A stretch of 64,000 nucleotides of DNA, taken from contig JABMLG010000012.1 in NCBI GenBank assembly GCA_013204985.1, positions 1 to 64,000 on the forward strand, read 5' to 3'. Position 1 is the stretch's first letter. Each line of letters begins with the position of its first letter. A program made the translations under genes and the position numbers. This DNA comes from Microbacteriaceae bacterium VKM Ac-2855. Its GTDB lineage: Bacteria; Actinomycetota; Actinomycetes; Actinomycetales; Microbacteriaceae. Below, piece after piece: positions 18,985-27,971 of this stretch. A model generated the notes under the pieces. That model saw nothing but the letters and a program-made list of their open reading frames with translations. It had not been told where the DNA came from and searched no databases.

Positions 18985-20715
18985 TTACGCGGTGGCCGTC
19001 AGGTTGCCGAAGTCGATCGCGTTCTCGGAGCGGTAGGTGAAGCCGGACACAGTGGAGCGGTAGATCTGCGAGGGCTGGATCGAGCACACGAAGATCTCGG
19101 GAGCGGAGGAGATGAGAACCTCCTGCGCCTGGATCCACAGCTCGCCCGCCTCGTCGCTCAGCGGGTCGGGCAGAGCCTGCGCCGCATCCACGTAGCCCCA
19201 GAACTCCTGCGCCGAAGCGTCCTCCCACCGCGACGGGTTCGAGGCGTCGTTGTTCGGCTTGAAGAACACGGTGCAGGAGTAGGTGGGTGTCTGCACCTGG
19301 CAGCGGTTGCGGTAGATGATCGCCTGGTTGGTCGCTTGCGAACGCGCAGTGCCGAAGTCGGCGGCCGGCATCTGGTTGATCTCGATGTCGAAACCCGCGT
19401 CCTTCGCGTACGACTGGATCAGCACGCTGGCGTCGACGAGGTCGGTCGTCGCGGTGGAGACCGACAGCGTGAACGCCACCCGATCCATCCCGGCCTCTTT
19501 CAGCAGCGCCAGCGCCTTCTTCGTGTCGTACTCGTAGGTCGGCAGCGAGTCGACCGAGTAGCCCTTGGTCGTCGGGTTGATGTTGCCGATGGTCGGCGTG
19601 GCACGGCCCGAGTAGATCTGCTCCATGATCTCGGTGTAGGGCACCGCGTACGCCATCGCCTGGCGCACCAGTTCGTTGTCGAACGGCGCCTTGTTGCTGA
19701 CCAGGGTGAGGTCGACGAACTCGATCGGCGAATCCTCCGACGGCACGACCACGCCGTCGACATCGGCGAGTCGAGCCTGATCGGTGGGGCGGCAGCCCTC
19801 GGCCATGTCGACGTCACCCGTGGAGACGAGGGTCGCCCGCGTGCCGGCGTCGCCGACCACGCGCAGGGTGACCTGCGAGATCACGGGCTCACCGTACGCG
19901 TAGCCCGGGTTCGCCGTGAGGATCATCTCCTGATCGGGCGTCTGGGCCGTGACGTAGTACGGACCGTGGCCCCAGCCGCCGTTCGTCTTCGCCCAGTTCA
20001 GCGCGTAGGGGTCATCGGCGGCGACGTTCGCCTTCAGGGCGGCGGAGTCGTAGATGTGTCCCTGCAGGTTGGCCAGCAGCCCGAGGAAAGTCAGACCGAA
20101 GCCGGCGTTGGTCAGCGTGAAGACGACCGTCGAGTCGTCGACCTTGCTGATCGCCTCCGGCCCCGCGAAACCGCCGGCCCACACCGTCTTGGAGTAGGTC
20201 GGCACGTTCCACTTGCGCTCGAAGGAGTAGAGCACGTCGTCCGCGGTGAGCGGGTTGCCCAGCGGCGAGACGACGCCGCTACGCAGATGGAACGTGTAGG
20301 TCAGGCCGTCCTCGGAGACCTCGTAGGACTCGGCGAGGTAGCCCACGTACTCGTTGAAGTCCTGGATCACCGCGCCCTCGGTCGCTCCGTCGATGTACGG
20401 GTTGCGCACCAGGCCGGCCTGCAGGTTCGCGTTCATCTCGAACGACTCGAGCGTGATGCCGCCGCCGCCAACGACGCCGTCCAGCGTCGGAGCGAGGGCG
20501 GGCACCGCGACGACGAGCGCGGTCTTCGCGGCGGCGTCGGAGGTCGGAGCGGCGGTGGAGGCGCCGGAGCAGGCGGCGAGCGCGATCGCGGCGAGGCCGG
20601 AGAGACCACCGGCCAGCACGGCGCGACGGCCCACCGCGGCCGAGAGGATGCCCGCACCGCGAGCGGAGAAGGCGGATGCGCGTTCGGGGCGGGATTCGAG
20701 GGGAGAGCTGTTCAC
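18985..20715 (-). CDS. ABC substrate-binding lipoprotein, peptide/nickel type (family 5)
   Basis: 576 residues from a GTG with GGAGG eight bases upstream. A twin Arg (residues 30-31) precedes a hydrophobic stretch and a lipobox LAAC with Cys49, so the protein is a lipid-anchored exoprotein, perhaps Tat-exported. The SBP_bac_5 pattern is clear: LAESYEVSEDGLTYTFHLRS, PLTADDVLYSFER, and DIEINQMPAADF. It captures a substrate for the two permeases just upstream. Three short GCACAACAGGGT repeats (20748-20796) lie in the 117-bp gap before it. Ligand unknown; with six monooxygenases nearby, an organosulfur or modified peptide compound is plausible (inference). Confidence 0.93.
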   Translation of the reverse strand: MNSSPLESRPERASAFSARGAGILSAAVGRRAVLAGGLSGLAAIALAACSGASTAAPTSDAAAKTALVVAVPALAPTLDGVVGGGGITLESFEMNANLQAGLVRNPYIDGATEGAVIQDFNEYVGYLAESYEVSEDGLTYTFHLRSGVVSPLGNPLTADDVLYSFERKWNVPTYSKTVWAGGFAGPEAISKVDDSTVVFTLTNAGFGLTFLGLLANLQGHIYDSAALKANVAADDPYALNWAKTNGGWGHGPYYVTAQTPDQEMILTANPGYAYGEPVISQVTLRVVGDAGTRATLVSTGDVDMAEGCRPTDQARLADVDGVVVPSEDSPIEFVDLTLVSNKAPFDNELVRQAMAYAVPYTEIMEQIYSGRATPTIGNINPTTKGYSVDSLPTYEYDTKKALALLKEAGMDRVAFTLSVSTATTDLVDASVLIQSYAKDAGFDIEINQMPAADFGTARSQATNQAIIYRNRCQVQTPTYSCTVFFKPNNDASNPSRWEDASAQEFWGYVDAAQALPDPLSDEAGELWIQAQEVLISSAPEIFVCSIQPSQIYRSTVSGFTYRSENAIDFGNLTATA

Positions 20716-20832
20716 GATGGTTCCTCCGGATCAGGGCACAACAGGGTTGGGGGGGCACAACAGGGTTGGGGGCACAACAGGGTGCGGGTTCGACGGCGTC
20801 GACCCGAGATGGTGCAGTAGAGGGGTGGAAGG

Positions 20833-21738
20833 TCAGCGGCTCATGGCAGGGCCACGAGTGAGCCTGGTCAGCGCGCCGGTGACTCCGGCCGCCGAAGCGA
20901 CCGCGATGCAGAGCGCGAGAGCCGGGAAGAGCGTGGTCCACCAACCGCCGAGCATGACGTCGCTCATGCCGCTGGAGATCATCACGCCCCACTCGGGTGT
21001 CGGCGGGTTCAACCCGACGCCGAGGAAGCCGAGCGAGGCGGAGACGATGATCGAGACGCCGAAGATGTTCGAGCTGTTCTCGACCGCGGGGCGGGCCGAG
21101 TTGGGCAGCACGTGCCGCAGCATGATCTGCCAGGGACGCAGACCGGCCATGGCGGCGGCATCGACGTAGGCGTCGCTGCGCACCTTGAGCACCTCGGCGC
21201 GGGTGAGCCGCACCTGATTGGGCAGCAGGATGAACGCCAGCGCGATACTGAGGCTCAGGATGGACGGGCCGAACAACCCGACCACGACCACTCCCACGAT
21301 CAGCGGGGGTACCGCATCCGTGAGGTCGATGAAGCGGTTGACGCCGCGGCCGGCGATGCCGACCACGCCGGTCGTCGCCTCGTTCATGCCCACGATCAGG
21401 CCGATGATCAGGCCGATGACGGTCGCGAAGATCGTCACCAGGAAGGCCATCAGCAGGTTGATCTGGGTCGCCGCGATCGTTCGCGAGAAGACGTCCATGC
21501 CCGTCGCATCCGTGCCGAAGAGGTAGGCCCCGCCCGGTTCGAGGTTCGCCGGTCCGGCGACGCGTTCGGGATCGAACGGCACGATCACGCGAGCGAAGAG
21601 CGTGATCAGCACCAGGATCCCGAACGGGATCGCGCCCAGCCAGATCGGCGCGCGCCGGCGCGAGGTGTCGGCGCCTGACTTCGCGGGCAGTCCTGTCTTC
21701 GATCGGCCGAGTCGAGCGATGGTGGTCATGGGCGTCAT
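20833..21738 (-). CDS. ABC importer permease (DppC-like)
   Basis: 301 residues; the start at 21738 overlaps the partner permease stop (ATGA), which is why it was preferred to the internal ATG at 21729. There are six membrane helices. GTDATGMDVFSRTI near 75 and the EAA loop (DAAAMAGLRPWQIMLRHVLP) contacting the ATPases are visible. The N-terminal cytoplasmic stretch is typical of the DppC group. Confidence 0.93.
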   Translation of the reverse strand: MTPMTTIARLGRSKTGLPAKSGADTSRRRAPIWLGAIPFGILVLITLFARVIVPFDPERVAGPANLEPGGAYLFGTDATGMDVFSRTIAATQINLLMAFLVTIFATVIGLIIGLIVGMNEATTGVVGIAGRGVNRFIDLTDAVPPLIVGVVVVGLFGPSILSLSIALAFILLPNQVRLTRAEVLKVRSDAYVDAAAMAGLRPWQIMLRHVLPNSARPAVENSSNIFGVSIIVSASLGFLGVGLNPPTPEWGVMISSGMSDVMLGGWWTTLFPALALCIAVASAAGVTGALTRLTRGPAMSR

Positions 21739-22775
21739 CCGTCCACTCGGGCGCCGGGTCGGCGGCGCGGGTCCAGCAGCATGTTCACGATGTCGACGAG
21801 GAAGAAGACGATCAGGCAGAGTCCGGCGATCACGACGAGGAACCCCTGCAGGCCGAGGAAGTCGAGGGTCTCGACCGATGTGATCGCGAAGGTGCCGACT
21901 CCGCCGAAGCCGAAGAGCTGCTCGATCACCACGACACCGCCGATCAGGCCGCCGAACATCGCGCCGAGCATCACCACGGAGGAGGCGCTGGAGCGACGCA
22001 GGATGCTGCGGTAGACCGAGAACCGGGTCGCGCCGGAGGCGATCTTGAACAGGGTCGGCGGTGCCGAGACCTGCTCCTCGACGCCGAGGTTCAGCTGCTT
22101 CCAGAGGCTGGGCGTGTGCACCAGGATGATCACCGCCAGCGGCAGGGCGTAGTGCGCCCAGAGGGAGGCGAAGCCCACCCAGTCGCCGCTGATGGCCGTG
22201 TCGATCATCGGGAAGCCGGTGATGAACGGCAGCGACTCCCCCGGATTCACACGGCCGATCGGCGCCGGCACGACCCGCAGGATCGTGTAGAGCAGCACCA
22301 GGCCGAGGATCGCGACGGCGAAGTCGGGAACGGACCCGGCGAGCCGGCCGTAGAAGCGCAAGACGTTGTGCAGCCGCGCGTTGTTGGTCAGCATCGTGAC
22401 CAGGGCCAGCGCGAGTGCGAGCAGGATCGAGCCGATGAGGCCGAGCGAGACCAGTTCGACGGTCGAGGGCAGCCGGGTCATGATCTCGGTCCACACCGGG
22501 CGCCCCGTGATGGGCGAGGTGCCCAGATCGAAGCGCAGCAGTTGGGCCCAGAACGAGCCGAACTGATCCCAGATGCTGCCACCGAGCCCCATCGACTCCG
22601 CGGCCGCCTCGTAGTCCTCCTGCGTGAAGCCGGCGGAGGTGTCGATGCGGGCGAGCACCGGGTCGCCGGGCACCAGCCTGACCAGGAAGAACGCCACGGT
22701 GGCGAACACCGCGATGTGCAGCGGCAGCACCAGGCTGCGTGTGATCCACCAGCGATTGCGGGTGAGGAAAGCCAT
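21735..22775 (-). CDS. ABC importer permease (DppB-like)
   Basis: 346 residues, GGAGA ribosome site, start overlapping the MFS stop by one base (TGATG). The N-terminal DppB hallmark FFLVRLVPGDPVL and the EAA-like region (SVYRSILRRSSASSVVMLGA) are present. With the 20833 product it forms the membrane channel. Between the B-type permease and the ATPases lies an MFS gene, an unusual order for this importer class. Confidence 0.93.
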   Translation of the reverse strand: MAFLTRNRWWITRSLVLPLHIAVFATVAFFLVRLVPGDPVLARIDTSAGFTQEDYEAAAESMGLGGSIWDQFGSFWAQLLRFDLGTSPITGRPVWTEIMTRLPSTVELVSLGLIGSILLALALALVTMLTNNARLHNVLRFYGRLAGSVPDFAVAILGLVLLYTILRVVPAPIGRVNPGESLPFITGFPMIDTAISGDWVGFASLWAHYALPLAVIILVHTPSLWKQLNLGVEEQVSAPPTLFKIASGATRFSVYRSILRRSSASSVVMLGAMFGGLIGGVVVIEQLFGFGGVGTFAITSVETLDFLGLQGFLVVIAGLCLIVFFLVDIVNMLLDPRRRPGARVDG

Positions 22776-24253
22776 CACGAGCTTTCTCCTCTCAGGGCGG
22801 GGGTTCGGGTGGACACGGGAGTGGGACGGGTGTGCGTGCTCGGTGCGGGCGCGGCGAGCCAGGAGCCGCCGCGGGCGATCGAGGCGATGGTCGCGGCGAC
22901 GCCGAAGCCGGCCAGCAACACTCCGGCGCCGACGAAGGCGGGTTGCACCGGAGCCGGATCGGGCACCACCGTGGCGTAGCCGTCGATGCCCACGGCGGCG
23001 AGACCGGCCGAGACCAGCAGCAGCGCGACGGCGGTCCCGGTGGTCTGCGCCCCGTTGAACAGCACCGACCGCACGCCGTTGGCGATACCGCGGCGCGAGC
23101 CGGGCAGGCCGCTCATGATCGCCGCCGTGTTCGGCGCGGTGAAGATGCCGTTGCCCGCGCCGACCAGCAGGAGTCCCGCCACCAGGGCGGCGCCCGCTCC
23201 GCCGGTGAAGGAGAGCGCGACGAGACCGTAGCCGACCGCCGACAGCGCGCATCCGACCGACGACACCGTGCGCGAGGAGAACCATCGGGCCAGCGCCCCC
23301 GCCAGTGGCGAGGTGATCACGAGGGCCGCCGCGGTCAACGCCGCAGCGAGGCCCGCCTGCACCGTCGACGCGCCGAGCACGAGCTGCTGGTACAGCACGA
23401 CGAGCACCAGCACGGCTGATTGCGGGAAGGCCATCAAGAAGGCCGTGGTCAGTGCGAGGGCCCGGGAGCGCTCGGTCAGGATCGTCGTGTCGATCAGCGG
23501 CACCGCCGCGCGCCGCTCCACGGCGACGAAGGCGATGCCGAGAACGACGGCGCCGCCGAGAAGCGCCCACACCCGCGCATCCGTGATGCCCCAGGCGGAG
23601 CTGCGGTTCACGCCGAGCAGCAGCGCGGCGAGGGCGGATGCGGCGAGCGCCGCGCCGGCGAGGTCGAAGCGGTCTCCGTCGGAGCGGACCCGGTGGTCGC
23701 GCGGAAGAAGGAACAGTCCCAGGGCGAGGGCGATGACGCCGAACGGCACGTTCACGATGAACAGCGAGCGCCAACCGGCGGCATCCAGCAGCAGACCGCC
23801 CAGCACCGGGCCGAGGATCCCCGCGGCCGAGGCCATCATGATGTTGATGCTCAACCCGACCGCGAGCAGGGCGGGCGGGAACGCATCCGAGATGATCGCG
23901 TTCGCGTTCGGGATGATCGACGCGGCAGCGACGCCCTGCAGGGCCCGGAGCGCGATGAGCGCGATCGGTTCCGTCGTCGCGGCGGCGAGCAGGCTGGCGA
24001 CGATCATCAAACCGAGGCCCGCCAGGTAGAGGCGACGGCGACCGATCATGTCCGAGAGCCGCGAGAAGACCAGCACGAACATCGACAGCGTGAGCATGTA
24101 GGCCAGGAGGAACCAGTCGGCGGTCGCAGCGGGAACGTCGAGCTCGCCCGAGATGTCCGGGAGCGCGACGTTGATCGACGTCGCGTTGACGAACATCAGC
24201 ATGCTGCCGAGCGTGGTGACCACGAGCACGGCCCAGGGCGAGCGGGCGGCCAT
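22775..24253 (-). CDS. MFS exporter (DHA2 type) inside the importer operon
   Basis: 492 residues, start and stop both in TGATG overlaps, so it is tightly coupled to the ATPase gene before it and the permease after it. About 14 helices; motif A is FSRLSDMIGRRRLY. It resembles the MFS product at 17375-18820 (ADWFLLAYMLTLSMFVLVFS against ADWFLVAFMLANTASILVFG). The position suggests that export is part of the same process as import, for example of a toxic oxidation product or by-product (inference). Confidence 0.9.
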   Translation of the reverse strand: MAARSPWAVLVVTTLGSMLMFVNATSINVALPDISGELDVPAATADWFLLAYMLTLSMFVLVFSRLSDMIGRRRLYLAGLGLMIVASLLAAATTEPIALIALRALQGVAAASIIPNANAIISDAFPPALLAVGLSINIMMASAAGILGPVLGGLLLDAAGWRSLFIVNVPFGVIALALGLFLLPRDHRVRSDGDRFDLAGAALAASALAALLLGVNRSSAWGITDARVWALLGGAVVLGIAFVAVERRAAVPLIDTTILTERSRALALTTAFLMAFPQSAVLVLVVLYQQLVLGASTVQAGLAAALTAAALVITSPLAGALARWFSSRTVSSVGCALSAVGYGLVALSFTGGAGAALVAGLLLVGAGNGIFTAPNTAAIMSGLPGSRRGIANGVRSVLFNGAQTTGTAVALLLVSAGLAAVGIDGYATVVPDPAPVQPAFVGAGVLLAGFGVAATIASIARGGSWLAAPAPSTHTRPTPVSTRTPALRGESS

Positions 24254-25086
24254 CAGACGGCCAACGTCGGTTCGATCGGCTCGACCGGAACCAGGTGGCG
24301 TGGTGCGCGCGTGTAGGCGTCGAGCAGGGCGACCGTGTACGGATGCTCCGGGTGCTCCAGCAACTGCTCGGTCGGGCCGTGCTCGACGACGGCGCCGTGC
24401 CGCATCACCAGCAGGGAGTCGGCGACGAACGCGGTGGCCGGGAGCCCGTGCGAGACGAAACCGAGGCCGACCTGGTAGGTCTCGCAGTAGTCGCGGATCA
24501 TGTTCAGCACGGCGCCCTGCACCGAGACGTCCAAGGCCGAGACCACCTCGTCGCACAGCAGCACGCGGGGCCGCACCACGAGGGAGCGAGCCAGGGAGAA
24601 GCGCTGGCGCTGGCCGCCCGAGAGCTGACTCGGGTAGCGGTCGAGGTGCGCGGGGTCGAGCTTGAGCAGCGCGAGCACGTCGCGGATCTCGGCTTCCGCC
24701 TCCGCCCCGCGCACGCCTCGGAGCACACGCAGCGGGGTGGCCACCGCATCCCGCAGCGTACGGCGCGGGTCGAACGACGAGAACGTGTCCTGTGCGACGT
24801 ACTGCACGGTGCGGCGCAGTTCTCGGGCACCGGATGCCGTGCGCAGCAGCTGCTGCACGGAGCGCCCGTTCAGCGTCACGTCGCCCTCCGTCGGACGCTC
24901 GAGCCCGACGAGGAGGCGCGAGAGCGTGGACTTGCCGGAGCCCGACTCGCCGACAATGCCCAGCGAGGTTCGCGATGTGATCTCGAGGTCGAGCGGCTGC
25001 ACCGCCACGTGCCGGGTGGTGCCCTTGCCGAAACTCTTCGACAGACCTTCGGCGCGCAGCGAGACGAGTTCGCGGACGGCGCTCAT
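24253..25086 (-). CDS. ABC importer ATPase (DppF/OppF-like)
   Basis: 277 residues; start overlaps the stop of the other ATPase gene (ATGA). Walker A GESGSGKS, signature QLSGGQRQR and Walker B VLLCDEVVSALD are intact. The H-loop reads SHG instead of the common SHD. The C-terminal HPYTVALLDA oligopeptide-transport tail is present. It powers the importer with the 25083 product. Confidence 0.92.
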   Translation of the reverse strand: MSAVRELVSLRAEGLSKSFGKGTTRHVAVQPLDLEITSRTSLGIVGESGSGKSTLSRLLVGLERPTEGDVTLNGRSVQQLLRTASGARELRRTVQYVAQDTFSSFDPRRTLRDAVATPLRVLRGVRGAEAEAEIRDVLALLKLDPAHLDRYPSQLSGGQRQRFSLARSLVVRPRVLLCDEVVSALDVSVQGAVLNMIRDYCETYQVGLGFVSHGLPATAFVADSLLVMRHGAVVEHGPTEQLLEHPEHPYTVALLDAYTRAPRHLVPVEPIEPTLAV

Positions 25087-25949
25087 GCCGAGACCGCCTC
25101 GTCGAAGTCGATCCGGCCGTGGTCGTCCAGCGTCGGCAGCCGGTGCAGTCGGGCGGATGCGAGGGTCGGCACGCAGGCCGTCAGCGCACGGGTGTACGGA
25201 TGCGTCGCGTCCTCCTCGATGCGGTCGGCGCGGCAGATGTCGACGATGCGGCCGTGGTACATCACGATGATGCGGTCGACGTACATCCGGCACAGCTCGA
25301 TGTCGTGGCTGACGATCAGCAGGCTCGCGCCGGTGCGCTGGGTCATGTCGGCCAGCAGATCCATCACGTCGCGGCTGACGGAGGCGTCGAGCGCCGAGGT
25401 CGGCTCATCGGCGATCAGCAGCTTGGGCTCGCTGCAGATCGCCAACGCGATCATCACCCGCTGGCGCATCCCGCCGGAGAGTTCGTAGGGTCGCAGCTTC
25501 AGGATCCGCTCGGTGTCGGTGAGCCCCACCCGGTGCAGCCACTCGGAGGCGCGGGCCTTGGCCTGGCGGCGATTCAGCGCGCCGACACCGCGGAGCACAT
25601 CCGTGAACTGACTGCCGATCGTGGCGACCGGGTCGAGCGAGGTCATCGCATCCTGGAACACCATCGACATCCCCGGCGTGCGGTGCGGCACGGTGTGGAT
25701 CCGCCCGCGCACCACATCCGCATCGTCGAAGCGGAAGGTGCCGAAACGGCGCTCGACCGTGGGGGCGGTCAGCAGCCCGGCCACCGCCAGCGCCAGCGTG
25801 GTCTTGCCGGAGCCGGACTCGCCGACGATCGCGACGTGTTCGCCGCGTTCGAGCGTGAAGGCCGCGTCCTCGACGGCGATGTGCCGGCCGGGGCCGCTGC
25901 CGTAACTGACCTCGGCGCCCTCGATCGTGAGAAGGGGATCGGTGCTCAC
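25083..25949 (-). CDS. ABC importer ATPase (DppD/OppD-like)
   Basis: 288 residues from a GTG start 13 bp after the monooxygenase stop. Walker A GESGSGKTT, signature ELSGGMRQR, Walker B LLIADEPTSALD and SHD (H-loop) are all present, with HPYTRAL near the C-terminus. First transporter gene of the operon led by the monooxygenase at 25963-27264. Confidence 0.93.
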   Translation of the reverse strand: MSTDPLLTIEGAEVSYGSGPGRHIAVEDAAFTLERGEHVAIVGESGSGKTTLALAVAGLLTAPTVERRFGTFRFDDADVVRGRIHTVPHRTPGMSMVFQDAMTSLDPVATIGSQFTDVLRGVGALNRRQAKARASEWLHRVGLTDTERILKLRPYELSGGMRQRVMIALAICSEPKLLIADEPTSALDASVSRDVMDLLADMTQRTGASLLIVSHDIELCRMYVDRIIVMYHGRIVDICRADRIEEDATHPYTRALTACVPTLASARLHRLPTLDDHGRIDFDEAVSA

Positions 25950-25962
25950 AGCTGCCTCGTTC

Positions 25963-27264
25963 CTAGAATTCGAGCAGGTTGTCGCGGAAGGTGTCGAACG
26001 AGTACTCGGTGCGGGTCAGCCCGCGGCGCTGCAACGCCGGCACCAGCCCGTCCGCGATCTCGCTGACGTAGCGGCGGTTCAGATCGAAGTTGGCGATCAG
26101 GAAGCCGTCTCCGCCGACCTCCTGCATCACCTCGTCCATCTGAGCCGCGACGGTCGCCGGAGTGCCGACCAGTTCGAGGGCGCCGGTGCCCTTGAGCAGG
26201 AACTCGCGCGGGGTCTTGCCGATCGCCTGGGCCAGCATCTGCTGGTGCCCGTTGGTCGTGGCCGTGGCGGGGATCGGCTCGTCGATCGGGAACTGGGCGA
26301 AGTCGATGCCGGAGTGACGCGAGAGGTGCAGCAGACCGAGCTCGGGGTGCGCCTGCGCGAACTCCTTCTGCCGCGCGGCCTTCTGCTGCGCTTCCGCATC
26401 CGTCTCGCCGAGCACGGGCGAGACCATGAAGAGCACCTTCACGTCATCGGGGTTGCGGCCGACGCGGATCGCCTCCTGACGGATGTCGTCGCGGAACGCC
26501 TTCATCGCCTCGGGGCCGCCCTCGACCCCCGAGATGACCGAGTTGGCGGTGCGCGCGGCGAAGCGCTTGCCGCGCGGCGAACCACCGGCCTGGGTGAAGA
26601 CCGGCCGGCCCTGCGGCGAACGCGGGGCGTTCAGCGGGCCGCGCGAGCGGTAGAAACGGCCCTCGAAGTCGAGGGTGTGCACCTTCTCGAAGTCGGCCCA
26701 GACGCCGTTCTCCTCGTCGATGCTGACGGCGTCCTCGTCCCACGACTCCCAGAGCGCGCAGGCGAGGTCGAAGAACTCGTCGGCCATGTCGTAGCGGAGG
26801 TCGTGCTCCTCGAGGAGGTCCTTGCCGTAGTTCTGCGCGCCGCGGTGGCTGGAGGAGGTGACGACGTTCCAGCCCGTGCGACCCTGCGACATGTGATCGA
26901 GCGTGTTGATCTTCCGAGCGAGCATGTAGGGGTGGTACTCGGTGATCGAGAGGGTGGGCACGACGCCGATGTGGCTGGTGAGGTGCGACATGATCGGCGC
27001 GAGCACGGTCGGGTCCATCTTGGGCGTCGCGGTGGCGCTCGAGAGGTACGCCTTGGAGTTGCCGCCGTACGCATCCGGCACGTAGTTCGAGTCTTCGATG
27101 ATGATGTAGTCGAAGCGCGCTCGTTCGAGCGCCTGCGCCGTGTCGACCCAGAGCTGGGGGCTGGCCCAGTCGACACCGCCGCGGCCCGACCAGGTGCGGT
27201 TCCATGACTTCACGCCGAAACCACCGGCGCCGAACCAGGCGAGGTGGAAGGGTTTCGCAGACAT
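25963..27264 (-). CDS. luciferase-like flavin monooxygenase (NtaA/SnaA/DszA family)
   Basis: 433 residues from an ATG with AAGGAG seven bases upstream; longer frames lack family sequence. The family uses reduced FMN from a partner reductase to oxidise C-S, C-N or similar bonds. Visible blocks: MSAKPFHLAWFGAGGFG at the start, EYHPYMLARKINTLDHMSQG, RTGWNVVTSS, and GRPVFTQAGGSPRGKRFA. It leads the operon with the ABC importer, which ties uptake to oxidation. A reductase is not encoded nearby. Family sure; substrate unknown, organosulfur most likely by analogy with DszA and SnaA relatives. Confidence 0.93.
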   Translation of the reverse strand: MSAKPFHLAWFGAGGFGVKSWNRTWSGRGGVDWASPQLWVDTAQALERARFDYIIIEDSNYVPDAYGGNSKAYLSSATATPKMDPTVLAPIMSHLTSHIGVVPTLSITEYHPYMLARKINTLDHMSQGRTGWNVVTSSSHRGAQNYGKDLLEEHDLRYDMADEFFDLACALWESWDEDAVSIDEENGVWADFEKVHTLDFEGRFYRSRGPLNAPRSPQGRPVFTQAGGSPRGKRFAARTANSVISGVEGGPEAMKAFRDDIRQEAIRVGRNPDDVKVLFMVSPVLGETDAEAQQKAARQKEFAQAHPELGLLHLSRHSGIDFAQFPIDEPIPATATTNGHQQMLAQAIGKTPREFLLKGTGALELVGTPATVAAQMDEVMQEVGGDGFLIANFDLNRRYVSEIADGLVPALQRRGLTRTEYSFDTFRDNLLEF

Positions 27265-27322
27265 CTCGTTCTCCTTGCGGGGTGCGCGTGGCGGGGATGT
27301 CGATAACGCTATGCAGCCCGTG

Positions 27323-27362
27323 TTACGCCGCCGGTCGCCAGGGGTGAAGAGGCGATTACGCC
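27323..27362 (-). promoter_or_regulatory. pair of GGCGTAA direct repeats upstream of the importer operon
   Basis: GGCGTAA occurs on the minus strand at 27356-27362 and 27323-27329, exactly 33 bp (three helical turns) apart, 60-100 bp before the monooxygenase start. The same word recurs in the divergent region at 34298-34304. They may be sites of the double GntR regulator (inference). The core is short, so chance is possible. Confidence 0.35.
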
Positions 27363-27563
27363 ACACGCACGACCACGTTTAAGCCGGTCAGAGCGATTTC
27401 CGCGCCGCGTATACTGCCGGATCGCCAGGAGATTCCACCGCTCACGACGACGGATGCGCGTGTCGCGTCGGCACACCGGCCCGGTTCGCCGGTTGCGTGC
27501 GGCCCCGACTCTGCGCCGGTCGGGCCGTCAGGGCCGATCAGGCCGATCGGGGCCGAGCCCTGT

Positions 27564-27637
27564 CGACGCAACCTCGGTTGAGAGGCGTCGTCAGCGCCCA
27601 TCGGAGTTCAGGACCGGTCTCAGCCGAGGTTGCGTCG
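27564..27637. repeat. 74-bp palindromic element, copy 2
   Basis: Arms CGACGCAACCTCGGTTGAGA and the near-complement ending CCGAGGTTGCGTCG. Identical over its length to copy 3, which lies 215 bp away. The 707-bp gap 27265-27971 holds no gene I can support. Confidence 0.9.
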
Positions 27638-27778
27638 AGGCCTGCCGCGTCGCGTTGATCCACCGGTCGATGAAACCGCGCACCTGTCGGTCGCACCCTC
27701 AGCGGGACGCCAATCCCTCATGACCACCACGTGCACGTACCGCCGGAACCCCACTCAGAGGTCACGGCCGAACTGCAC

Positions 27779-27852
27779 CGACGCAACCTCGGTTGAGAGG
27801 CGTCGTCAGCGCCCATCGGAGTTCAGGACCGGTCTCAGCCGAGGTTGCGTCG
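27779..27852. repeat. 74-bp palindromic element, copy 3
   Basis: Same 74 bases as copy 2, in the same orientation, between the two monooxygenase operons. The flanking bases differ from those of copy 2 except for a few after the right arm (AGGCC). Confidence 0.9.
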
Positions 27853-27971
27853 AGGCCCCTAGCGTCGACTCCCCCGCGCGTTCATGCGGTCAGAACTCCA
27901 CGCCGCAATACGACGCGGAAAGGGCCGCCGCACCGTCCATCCGGACGGCGCGACGGCCCCTGCGACCCCGC

